From Treponema_B putidum (lineage in GTDB: Bacteria; Spirochaetota; Spirochaetia; Treponematales; Treponemataceae), in NCBI RefSeq assembly GCF_007830595.1, contig NZ_VLLD01000004.1: a stretch of 64,000 bases of DNA; one strand, written 5' to 3'. Under the pieces are notes generated by a model that saw nothing but the letters and a program-made list of their open reading frames with translations, was not told the origin of the DNA and did not search any database. Numbering within the stretch: position 1 is the first letter of the stretch; each line of letters starts with the position of its first letter. Made by a program: the position numbers and the translations under genes. Shown here in pieces: positions 24,144 through 31,962 of this stretch.

Positions 24144-24162
24144 AAGACTATCCTCTTAAAAA

Positions 24163-25239
24163 TTATTTAGGCGGAATATCTATATAAGTCCCTGCTATAA
24201 TCAAGTTCGGATTTTTTATTTTGTTGTAATCCGCTATTTTTTTATAGAGCCAAGGAGTTTTATAATAGGTTTCGGATAAATCCCAAAGAGTATCACCCCA
24301 TTTAACCTTGTACCGTACCGTACCGCCGGAATTTACGGTTGTCTTTTTTTGAGCTTCAGCCTTTTTTTTGGCCTCCGCTTTTTGTTTAGCTTCTTCTTCA
24401 GCTTTCTTTTTAGCCTCTTCTTCGGCCTTCTGCTTAGCTTCTTCTTCAGCCTTCTTTTGAGCTTCGGCTCTTTGTCTTTCTTCTTCCGCTTTACGTTTAG
24501 CTTCGGCAGCGGCTTTTTCTTCGGCATTTTCTTGCGGAACAATAGAGGTGGTAGCATTTACATCTTTTTTAGGCTCTTGCACCTGTTCAACTTTTTCAGA
24601 GGCGGAAGCTATCTTATCCTTATCGGCAAAAGGCATTTTTTTTGTTAAAAGGAGAATGGCAAAGACCAAGGCCGTTATACAAAGAATTATTATTACAATT
24701 ATAAGCCAAAGGGGCATCTTTTTCTTTTCCGATTTTTCTTCATTGTGAGCATAAAGCTGAGAATGGGTCTGAGATTCTTCCTCATCAGGTTCATCCATTG
24801 AAGAAGATTCACCCGGTACCATAAAATCATCGTTATCTATAATGCCTGAATCGGAAGCTAAAGAATCGTCAAACGAGGCAAAATCAAAATCCAGCCCGTC
24901 AAGACTTGCTTCATCAAGATTTTTTAAGGAAACTTTTAGAGACTGATGCGAACCTGAACCCTCATCGATAGCTTCTGCAGAAAGATTTTTTTCTTCATCA
25001 AGCTTTATTTTCAAATTTATAGTTGGATCACCTGCAGCTCCTGTTGAAACATCTTCTACAATAAGGGAGCCTATGTATTCGGGAGGTTCTTCTTCAAATT
25101 GCTTAAATAAATTTATTTGAACGCTTTCTTGATCATCCCTGACTGTAGTCAATTCCAAAGATTGTTCAGACAAAGCATCTTCATCCAAGATTGGGAAAAA
25201 TTTCCCGTCTGCAAGTTTAATTCCTATTTTTGAAGCCAT
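24163..25239 (-). CDS. Membrane-anchored LysM protein with Hsp70-substrate-domain-like N-terminus
   Basis: A 358-residue protein. Residues 1-105 resemble the substrate-binding domain of Hsp70 (IGIKLADGKFFPIL, DDQESVQINLFKQ, YIGSLIVEDV, INLKIKLDEEKNLSAEAIDE). An acidic linker (105-170) follows, then one transmembrane helix (176-199), an Ala/Glu/Lys coiled coil (240-300), and a LysM domain (308-356, VRYKVKWGDTLWDLSETYY). The LysM and coiled coil should be outside and bind peptidoglycan, with the Hsp70-like part inside. ATG 25239 follows AGGAGGATGGT; a TTG at 25254 is less likely. It precedes the transglycosylase gene, probably in one operon. Confidence 0.8.
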   Translation of the reverse strand: MASKIGIKLADGKFFPILDEDALSEQSLELTTVRDDQESVQINLFKQFEEEPPEYIGSLIVEDVSTGAAGDPTINLKIKLDEEKNLSAEAIDEGSGSHQSLKVSLKNLDEASLDGLDFDFASFDDSLASDSGIIDNDDFMVPGESSSMDEPDEEESQTHSQLYAHNEEKSEKKKMPLWLIIVIIILCITALVFAILLLTKKMPFADKDKIASASEKVEQVQEPKKDVNATTSIVPQENAEEKAAAEAKRKAEEERQRAEAQKKAEEEAKQKAEEEAKKKAEEEAKQKAEAKKKAEAQKKTTVNSGGTVRYKVKWGDTLWDLSETYYKTPWLYKKIADYNKIKNPNLIIAGTYIDIPPK

Positions 25240-25374
25240 ACCATCCTCCTGCAAAATTTCATTTCTTCCAGCACTAATATTCTAACCGCAAAAAAGGTTC
25301 TTGTCAATAAATTTAACAAGTTTGGGTAAGGATTTTTATGATTTTTAACCGCAATGGCTGCTAGAAGCGCAAAG

Positions 25375-25437
25375 GAATTTTTTTTATGAAACTAAGAAAG
25401 AAACTTATGTGTAATTCCCCATTATCCATTACCAATT
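25375..25437 (-). repeat. Rpn 3'-flank repeat, third copy
   Basis: Read on the minus strand, AATTACACATAAGTTTCTTTC continues with TTAGTTTCATAAAAAAAATTCC after the Rpn pseudogene. It matches the flanks at 6850-6890 and 8268-8305. The surrounding 25255-25435 holds no gene. Confidence 0.6.
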
Positions 25438-25666
25438 AATTAATCGCTTCCACTTCTTCTTTAGTGAGACCGGTCATCTGCATAATAAAATCAAGTTCAC
25501 AATTCGCATGTTTCATCAATTTTGCCGTTTCAAGTTTTGTTTGGTACGAACCATCTGCAATCCCCTGCTCAATTCCTCTTTCAATTCCTTCGGCAAAAGC
25601 TATTTGTCTTTCTTCAGCTCTCTGTACCGCAATGTCCGTATCGTAGTCGTATTCTGCTACTAGCAT
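25436..25666 (-). CDS. Intact short Rpn C-terminal ORF inside the pseudogene (76 aa)
   Basis: The ATG at 25666 is preceded by GGGAGGTAATCAAT and starts MLVAEYDYDTDIAVQRAEER. The frame is open to 25436 and lies entirely downstream of the frameshift. The short product could therefore still be made although the full nuclease cannot (barring frameshifting). Confidence 0.55.
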   Translation of the reverse strand: MLVAEYDYDTDIAVQRAEERQIAFAEGIERGIEQGIADGSYQTKLETAKLMKHANCELDFIMQMTGLTKEEVEAIN

Positions 25667-26330
25667 ATTGATTACCTCCCGTGATTTTCGCTGTAAGTAT
25701 TCTCTTAATATTCCTTTTTCTATGCATATCTTTACCGCATTGGTAAAACCATTTTCTGAGTCCAGTTGGGTTTGTTTTCTTACCCCTTCTACAAAGAGAC
25801 TGTATTCTTCAAGCGGCTTGCAGGCTGCTAAAACTTTGTTTGCTTTGTCCGTGTTGATATTGAGGACTTGCTCTGTCAGTTCCAGCGGAGCGTGCTCGGA
25901 CTTTGTTGATAAATGCATCCGAAAGTTTTAGAACCGTAGTTTCAGGATAGTCTTCTGTGCCGTTGTAAAAGACATAAAACTCAGGTGTAGGTATTTTTGA
26001 CAATTTTCTTAAATACCTGTCTGTCGGTGCTTGCAACTTTTCATAGAGACGCGCGGTGTATTCCAAAAAACGCAAAGGCATGTTTTCGTTTATCGTAGAT
26101 TGGTGTTCTGCGAGCACAATTATTTTACCGTCTACAAGGCAGGAAACATCGTTGATTATGTTCATGTACATGACGTTTTCAAGTCGTATGTTTTCTATAG
26201 GGCATGAAAGCGGCAAATTAGTTCCATGCAAGGCATTATACAGCGACAAAAATTTTTCTTTTGCTTTTTCGTCTTCGCTGAAAAGGTCTACAAACACCGA
26301 ATCTTTATAATTGCGCTTCTGTTTACTCAT
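25436..26330 (-). pseudogene. Rpn family nuclease gene with +1 frameshift (copy D)
   Basis: This is a close relative of the copy at 6981. The N-terminal frame (26330 down to about 25905) covers the whole catalytic core (NDVSCLVDGKIIVLAEHQ). Near DAFINK one extra base relative to copy B (ATCAACAAAG against ATAACAAAA) shifts the frame. The rest of the protein continues in the next frame to 25436. The total length is 895 bases (298 codons plus one base), consistent with a single insertion. The internal Shine-Dalgarno and ATG at codon 222 remain intact. The start is also altered: a palindromic element (E3) separates the original promoter and first seven codons from the present ATG at 26330. Confidence 0.8.
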
Positions 26331-26449
26331 TTTTCTACACCCTCTACTTTTATGCTTCGCCACGGATGGCGGAGGTTTCAACTTCAAGAGTTTTGCTAAG
26401 GCAAAACTCTAAGATAAAAAATGTACTCTGTATGTACATTTTTTATCAA
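26331..26449 (-). repeat. Palindromic start-codon element E3 inserted in an Rpn gene
   Basis: On the minus strand the original promoter and start (TATAAT, GTGAGGAAA, ATG at 26471, codons for MSTSNRK) are followed by TTGATAAAAAATGTAC and its inverted complement (stem 26413-26447). Next comes GAGTTTTGCC/GGCAAAACTC (26388-26409 core) and a CGCCA...TGGCG hairpin (26358-26371). Then GAGGGTGTAGAAAA-ATG restarts the gene with YKDSVFVDLF. The original short frame ends in TAG inside the element. Confidence 0.75.
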
Positions 26450-26550
26450 CTTTCTGTTTGAAGTACTCATAACTGTTTCCTCACTTATTGTATTATAGCA
26501 CACTTACCGCAATTTTGTAAGGGAGTATTTTTTTAATTGGTAATCTGTAA

Positions 26551-27603
26551 TTATAAATTGCTCATTGAACCGGCTGCAAATCCAATTACCGGCCCGAGAG
26601 TTTTTTTTCCGGCCAAGAGCATGATAAGGCGGTCAAAGCCCATGGCAACCCCTGAACATGGAGGCATTTTAGAGCAAATTTTCCCGAAGTTCTTTATAGC
26701 CGGATGAGGGACAAGAGCATTCTTTTGCTTTAATTCGTTTTCGTTTTTAAAATAAGAGTTTATTTTGCTTTCATCCCTTTCTTCGGTATAGCAGTTGGCA
26801 AGCTCAACCCCGTTTAAATAGACTTCCCAACGCTCGACTGTCTTCCATTCAAGTTCTTCATTTTTTTTATTTAAAACCGTTTTGGAATTTTCTGCGGCAA
26901 GGCAGGGAACAAAGGCGGGATAATCCAAAATGGCTATGAGTTTGTTTTTAGGAAGATTTGGCTCGACGGCATGGACTAAAATAAGCTCGTATAAATCGTC
27001 CTCTTTCCAATCCGAATAGTTTTCAGCCTCTCCGAGCCCTAAGTTTTCGGCGTAGTAAGCGAGTTCTTCCGGTGAATGCTCCGTACTTAAAGGCACTCCT
27101 GCATATTTTCTAAAGGCCTCGTCCATAGTCAGGCACTCAAATCCCTTTGACAAGATTTTTAAGACCTCCCCGTCAACAAGAGGATTTTCTTTTACCCTAT
27201 CGGAAACATGGCTTAAAAATTCTTCGCTTATCTTTATGGAATCCTTATAATTTGCGTTTACCGTGTAATATTCAAGCATGGTAAATTCGGGGCTGTGGAT
27301 GATGCCTATCGATTCTGCATTGCGGTAGCATTTTGAAATTTGAAAAACCGAGCGGGAAGTTTGGGCTATTATCGGCTTAATATAAACTTCGGGCGATGGA
27401 ACCAAAAAAAGAGCTTTTCCCTGATGGGTATCTTTTGACAAGGACGGCCTTATGTATTCCGTTTTAAAAACTTCCAGACAGGTTTCGGGGATTAACTCTT
27501 CTGAAAGAGCCGGTGTATCCAACTCCAAATAATTCTTTTTAATAAAAAATTCTCTTGCGGCCTGAATACTCATGGCACGCAATTCTAAAGCTTCAATATC
27601 CAT
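26551..27603 (-). CDS. epmA: EF-P (R)-beta-lysine ligase-like class II synthetase (EpmA/GenX)
   Basis: A 350-residue lysyl-tRNA synthetase-like catalytic domain without the N-terminal anticodon-binding domain, the hallmark of EpmA/PoxA. Class II motifs are visible: motif 1 (REFFIKKNYLELDTPALS), motif 2 (FQISKCYRNAESIGIIHSPEFTMLEYY) and motif 3 (CSGVAMGFDRLIMLLAG). EpmA attaches beta-lysine to a lysine of elongation factor P, easing translation of proline runs. No epmB or efp is in the window. ATG 27603 follows GAGG at 8 bases; a GTG at 27612 is the alternative. It starts 14 bases after the ABC permease gene. Confidence 0.85.
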   Translation of the reverse strand: MDIEALELRAMSIQAAREFFIKKNYLELDTPALSEELIPETCLEVFKTEYIRPSLSKDTHQGKALFLVPSPEVYIKPIIAQTSRSVFQISKCYRNAESIGIIHSPEFTMLEYYTVNANYKDSIKISEEFLSHVSDRVKENPLVDGEVLKILSKGFECLTMDEAFRKYAGVPLSTEHSPEELAYYAENLGLGEAENYSDWKEDDLYELILVHAVEPNLPKNKLIAILDYPAFVPCLAAENSKTVLNKKNEELEWKTVERWEVYLNGVELANCYTEERDESKINSYFKNENELKQKNALVPHPAIKNFGKICSKMPPCSGVAMGFDRLIMLLAGKKTLGPVIGFAAGSMSNL

Positions 27604-27617
27604 AGCGAACACCTCAT

Positions 27618-28850
27618 TTATTCTGCAAGGGCTTGCACAGGATCAAGCCTTGCAGCTTTGACGGCAGGATGAAGGCCGAAAAATATTCCCGTACATACGC
27701 TGACCGAAAAGGCTATTAAAGAGCCCGAAAAATTAGGCAAAAAGATTATTTCAGGAGGGAAAAAGACGTTTACAATCAGCTTACTGATTAAAAGCCCTAA
27801 AACTATACCTATGAGCCCTCCTGCAAGGGTGAGAGAAGCCGACTCTATTAAAAACTGCATTCTTATGGCTCTGCCCGTAGCACCTAAAGCCTTTCTTATG
27901 CCTATCTCCCTTCGGCGTTCGGTAACGGTAACAAGCATTATATTCATAATGCCTATTCCCCCGACAAGCAAGGATATTCCCGCTATGGCCGAAAGCACAA
28001 GGCTTACCATTCCGGTAATCTTAGTCATTTGTTCAAACTGCTGGCGGGCAGAGTACACCCAGATTGCAAACCGATTACCGCCCGACAGTTCTTCAGAAAA
28101 ATCTTGAATCTTTACTTCAACATTGGAGGAGTCCTTAGGGTCCGAAATAGCAACTTCGGCTGACCAAACGGTTTCAGCTATTTTTCCCGGAAGTTTGCAT
28201 AGGGCAAATTTTCTTGGAACAAAGACGGCATCCGAGGTATGGAGAACCCATGTGTTTTTAGGCTTTACAACTCCTATAACTTGAAGACGCACAATATGGG
28301 GAGGAGTATTTTCGCTGCCTGACCGAATCTGCAAAGTAATAAATTTACCTACGGCTCTCCCCTCAGGGAAAAGCTGAAAAGCTATCCTCTCCCCTATAAT
28401 AACCTTTTCCGCTCCCATGGAATAATCGGAAGAAGAAAAAAAACTGCCGTAATCCATGACTACCCTGTGAGACTCCAGCCTTTCAGCCTCGATTCCTTCA
28501 ATATCGATTGAGTCAATCCTTAAACCGTTCCTTATAGCCGAAGCCGGAAAACGGGTAGAATAAAAAACATGCTTTATCTCCGGTATTCTTTGCATCAATT
28601 TTTTACGGAAAGCTTCATCAAATTTTATACCTTCACCTATGAAATCCGGATTATCCGCCTGAGTGCCTATGTTGATTATATCCATACTGAATTCTTCAAA
28701 TTCTTTTACCATGCTGTTTGAAAGAGAACTTGCAAGGCTTGTAACAATTATAACGGATGTAACACCTATCACTATACCCAATAAAGAAAGAAGGGTGCGC
28801 ATCTTGTTCGTTCTAAAATTATGAATGGCGTTTATAAAATCTTCAAACAT
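27618..28850 (-). CDS. MacB-type ABC transporter permease
   Basis: A 410-residue permease of the MacB/LolC family. It has an N-terminal helix after FRTNKMRTLLSLLGIVIGVTSVII, a large periplasmic MacB-core domain (about 45-270), and three C-terminal helices with the motif VTERRREIGIRKALGATGRAI near residue 310. Such permeases work with a separate ATPase and a membrane-fusion protein. The adaptor and a TolC-like channel are encoded directly upstream, but no ATPase gene is in this cluster. The set probably exports a peptide, lipid or drug; the substrate is unknown. Confidence 0.88.
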   Translation of the reverse strand: MFEDFINAIHNFRTNKMRTLLSLLGIVIGVTSVIIVTSLASSLSNSMVKEFEEFSMDIINIGTQADNPDFIGEGIKFDEAFRKKLMQRIPEIKHVFYSTRFPASAIRNGLRIDSIDIEGIEAERLESHRVVMDYGSFFSSSDYSMGAEKVIIGERIAFQLFPEGRAVGKFITLQIRSGSENTPPHIVRLQVIGVVKPKNTWVLHTSDAVFVPRKFALCKLPGKIAETVWSAEVAISDPKDSSNVEVKIQDFSEELSGGNRFAIWVYSARQQFEQMTKITGMVSLVLSAIAGISLLVGGIGIMNIMLVTVTERRREIGIRKALGATGRAIRMQFLIESASLTLAGGLIGIVLGLLISKLIVNVFFPPEIIFLPNFSGSLIAFSVSVCTGIFFGLHPAVKAARLDPVQALAE

Positions 28851-28857
28851 TTTTCTC

Positions 28858-29826
28858 TTACCAATTAGGAGGTCTTACCCTCAAAGTATCGCCTTCCTTT
28901 AAGCCGGATAAAACTTTTACGGTGCCCGGAGTATAGGCTTCAACTTCGACATTAACCCTTTCAATCTTGCCGTTTTCAAGAACTCTTTCAACATATGGTT
29001 CGCCCTTATCGTAGGAAAGAGCCGTTTGATCCAAAAGCAAAACTTCTTCATCTTCACCGGCAATAATGTTTCCGCTAAAAGAATAACCGGGTAAAACATT
29101 TTCGGGAAGCTTATCGACAACTATCTTTGTTTCTATCACAGTAGCCCCCCTTTGGGAGCCGGACTTCGCAATTGAAGAATGATAGGTAACACGGCCTTCC
29201 ACTTTTTCATCGCCGAGAGCTTGAAAGCTAAGTAAAACCTTCTGCCCTACCTTTAACCGCGGTACATCTCCTTCGGAAACGTCAACTGTGGATTTAAAAA
29301 AGGAGCGGTCTATAATTACGCCGAAATTATCCTTAGGCATAACATAGGTACCTTCGGTAAGGTCAAACGAAACAACTATACCGTCAAACTTTGCATAAAC
29401 GCTTCTATCCCGTAATGCCCTCTTTAAAGATTCAAGTTCCAGTTCCATAAGTTCAAGATTTTTAGAATAGCCTTGCAATTTTTCTTTTTCAATAGCAAAT
29501 TCCTGCTTTGCAACTTGAAAGGCTTGATAGGTATTGTCAAGAGCAAAGATAAGGTCTCCTTTTTTTACTATATCGCCTTCCTTAACCGCAACCTTTTTTA
29601 TAAGCCCTTCACCCGGTGATTGGAGATTTTGCTGCTGAGCAGGCTGAATATAGCCTGAAACTTGAATAACATCCCGTATTATTTCCTTATTTACGGTAAC
29701 CGTTTGAGAAATCTCTTCAGTACCTTTCTTGGGTAAAAAGAGAATCCAAACGATCAAAAGTATAAGTATTGCAGCAACTATTATTAAAATAATCTTTTTC
29801 TTATTTTTTTGTTTTGTATCATTCAT
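28858..29826 (-). CDS. Membrane-fusion (periplasmic adaptor) protein of an efflux system
   Basis: A 322-residue adaptor. There is one N-terminal transmembrane anchor (KIILIIVAAILILLIVWILF). A biotinyl-lipoyl-like half-motif (QNLQSPGEGLIKKVAVKEGDIVKKGDLIFALD) precedes a very short hairpin region, and a second half (SVYAKFDGIVVSFDLTEGTY) follows. Beta-barrel and membrane-proximal domains come after (GYSFSGNIIAGE, VKVLSGLKEGDTLRV). It should link the MacB-type permease to the TolC-like channel. It overlaps the channel gene by 8 bases and is followed by the permease gene 7 bases later. Confidence 0.88.
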   Translation of the reverse strand: MNDTKQKNKKKIILIIVAAILILLIVWILFLPKKGTEEISQTVTVNKEIIRDVIQVSGYIQPAQQQNLQSPGEGLIKKVAVKEGDIVKKGDLIFALDNTYQAFQVAKQEFAIEKEKLQGYSKNLELMELELESLKRALRDRSVYAKFDGIVVSFDLTEGTYVMPKDNFGVIIDRSFFKSTVDVSEGDVPRLKVGQKVLLSFQALGDEKVEGRVTYHSSIAKSGSQRGATVIETKIVVDKLPENVLPGYSFSGNIIAGEDEEVLLLDQTALSYDKGEPYVERVLENGKIERVNVEVEAYTPGTVKVLSGLKEGDTLRVRPPNW

Positions 29827-31248
29827 CTATTTTTTCCTCTATGTCAAAAGCTTCTTTTAACTCGGCATTGAAAATATGTACGGCTATATGTGAATCGACT
29901 AAACCTAAAAGGGCGGTAATATATTGCAAAGAAGCCTGCCTATTTTCCAAAGCATTTATAAGGCCTCTTTGAAACCATCCGGCATGTTCTTCGGCATTTT
30001 CTTTATAAATATCCAGCTCTTCGGCATAGCGGATTTGCTGCCACTCAAGCCTTTCCCATTTAAGCTTAAAGGTATTAAACTCTATAGCAAAATTATTCCT
30101 TGTGTTTCCCAGCTTTATCTTTTCGCCCGCTTCTTTTAAGGCAACATTCTTTTTATTAAGATAATAATCATAAATTGCAAGCGGATTTATCGAAAAAGAT
30201 ACTTGCATCGACGGAACGGAACCTGAGGCTAAGCTTAAGCTAAGCCCGGTATCAAGCCTTACCCCGGGGAACATCAGCTGCAGCCCCGAACTTATATTCT
30301 CAAGTTTATTCATGTATGGACCCGTATAAGAATATCCCAAACTTGCAGAAGCCGAAAAGGGGCTTAAATCCATTTTATTCTTTTCAAGAAGATTTTTATA
30401 ATCACTTTCCGCTTTTAAAAGGGGCTTATAGTTTTCGGCATTTAGGTTTTCCATAGAAATCAACTTTTGCTTCGGGATACTTTGGGCAAGTTTTATAAAA
30501 AATTCATCTTCGTCTTTTTTTGCAATATCAAGGCCGCAGGATTCAAAAAAAAGACGGGCAGAGACCTCAAAAGAAAATTCGGTCTCTTTTTCGTCCCTTT
30601 CAGAGCTTATCAAATTAAGCCTTGCCGTTCTTAACTTTGAAGATGTTTCGGAATAGCCTTCTGCAAGGACCTGCTTGTAGTTAATATCGGCCTGAATGCC
30701 TGAAAGACGCTTTGCAAGAAGAGAAGAATATTCACTTAATATTTTTTGAATATCGGTTAAAAGTTTTTTTTCGGCAAGAGCCTTACCTCTCTTTACTTTC
30801 TTTTCGGCCTCTTTAAGAGCCTCCAATGAGGCCGCAATTTCTTGCTTCTTCCTTTTGCGGGCTTGGCTGTAAATATCGCCCGAAAGCCCCAACGAAAAAT
30901 CTTGAGAACCTTTTCCCATCTTATAAGAATAAGGAGCTGACAATTTAAGTCCCAAATTATTATAAAGAGGCAAGCCTGCCGAAACCGAAGGCTGTACGGA
31001 AAATTCCGATTTATCCTTCTCGGAACTAAGATTAAAATTAAAGGTAGAACTAAAATCAAAGGAAAAGAGAGAATTCAGCCTTACGGATTTATAATTATTT
31101 AAGGCTATAGCCGCCTCGTTTTCTATCAAAACAATATCGGTATCGTTTTTGCAGCGGTATTCCAAAATTCCGTCATAAATATTTTCTTGAGCAAAAAGAA
31201 CATTTAACGAAATGAAAAGATAAATAAAAAAAAAGTATATTTAAGCAT
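29819..31248 (-). CDS. TolC-like outer-membrane channel, frameshifted in its signal peptide
   Basis: The body (from about 31165) is an outer-membrane efflux protein of TolC type: long alpha-helical stretches rich in Ala/Leu/Lys and beta-strands such as FSVQPSVSAGLPLYNNLGLKLSAPYSYKM. The canonical ATG is at 31248, overlapping the end of the preceding gene. Its first codons read MLKYTFFLFIFSFR and then stop. A run of nine T (31226-31234) is one base short: with ten T the reading frame becomes a proper signal peptide (MLKYTFFFIYLFISLNVLFA) continuous with the body, 476 residues in all. So the gene is either off by a homopolymer slip, switchable, or carries a sequencing error. It is first in the efflux operon. 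Confidence 0.75.
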
Positions 31249-31825
31249 TTTTACCTTTTTTCATAAGCGGAGCACCGACACTCCATGCTTTACCGACCTT
31301 CTCACCGATTACATAGTAGCCGTTCTGAAACTGTTCAAAAATCAGGGCATTCAGCTTAGTTGGATCGACCTTACCGTTTTCACTTAGGACGGATTCCTCA
31401 GCCTTCACATTGACAATTTTTCCGACAATGCCGGAAACATGCTCTGTATTAAGAAACTCCAACAACTCGCATTCCATAACTACAGGGAACTCCTCAATGA
31501 TCGGAGCATGTACCTTATCGCTTTTTACAGCGTGATAGCCGGTACGTTCAAACTTGTCATTGATCTTATTGCCTGAGGCGATACCGAAAAAATCTGCCTC
31601 AACCATATGGGGCCTATCGGCAATGGCAACTGTAAAAGCTTTGCTGGCCTTTATATTCAGCCATGTTTTTTTCCCTTCATCGATAAAAAGGATAACTTTG
31701 TCATGGTGGCATATCTGGCCCCATGCAACATTCATAACATTAACCTTCTCATTGTCGTCATAAGCAGCTACCATCAACACCGGCATAGGATAAACTGCCT
31801 GTACCAAACCCAAATCTTTTTTCAT
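31241..31825 (-). CDS. Flavin reductase family protein (FMN-binding split barrel)
   Basis: A 194-residue protein with the flavin-reductase-like split-barrel pattern: YPMPVLMVAAYDDNEKVNVMNVAWG, a TWLNIKASKAFTVAIA segment, and ADFFGIASGNKINDKFERTGYHAV in the middle. Members bind FMN, and several reduce flavins or act as small oxidoreductases; the substrate is unknown. ATG 31825 is favoured because GGGGGATATGAAT gives a normal spacing. A promoter (TTGATT at 31907-31912, TATAAT at 31884-31889 on the minus strand, 17 bases apart) lies upstream. The end overlaps the start of the TolC-like gene by 8 bases. Confidence 0.8.
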   Translation of the reverse strand: MKKDLGLVQAVYPMPVLMVAAYDDNEKVNVMNVAWGQICHHDKVILFIDEGKKTWLNIKASKAFTVAIADRPHMVEADFFGIASGNKINDKFERTGYHAVKSDKVHAPIIEEFPVVMECELLEFLNTEHVSGIVGKIVNVKAEESVLSENGKVDPTKLNALIFEQFQNGYYVIGEKVGKAWSVGAPLMKKGKNA

Positions 31826-31883
31826 ATTCATATCCCCCACAAAAATAAAAACGGAATTGATTTTCTGTTCATCTAATAATATA

Positions 31884-31912
31884 ATTATATCGATCATATT
31901 GCAAATAATCAA
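31884..31912 (-). promoter_or_regulatory. Promoter for flavin reductase-like / efflux genes
   Basis: On the minus strand, TTGATT (31912-31907) and TATAAT (31889-31884) are spaced by 17 bases, upstream of the gene starting at 31825. Confidence 0.6.
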
Positions 31913-31927
31913 GTACTATCCGATTCC

Positions 31928-31956
31928 TTGACAAGACCACCTTTCTATTCTATACT
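31928..31956 (+). promoter_or_regulatory. selA promoter predicting a leaderless mRNA
   Basis: TTGACA (31928-31933), 17 bases, TATACT (31951-31956). The selA ATG begins 7 bases after the -10, at the expected transcription start. Confidence 0.7.
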
Positions 31957-31962
31957 TCAATC

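Noticed and set aside
24349..24648. Plus-strand frame of 99 codons (Phe/Ser-rich)
   Set aside because: It is the antisense of the Ala/Glu/Lys coiled-coil region of the LysM protein, a typical shadow of repetitive codons.
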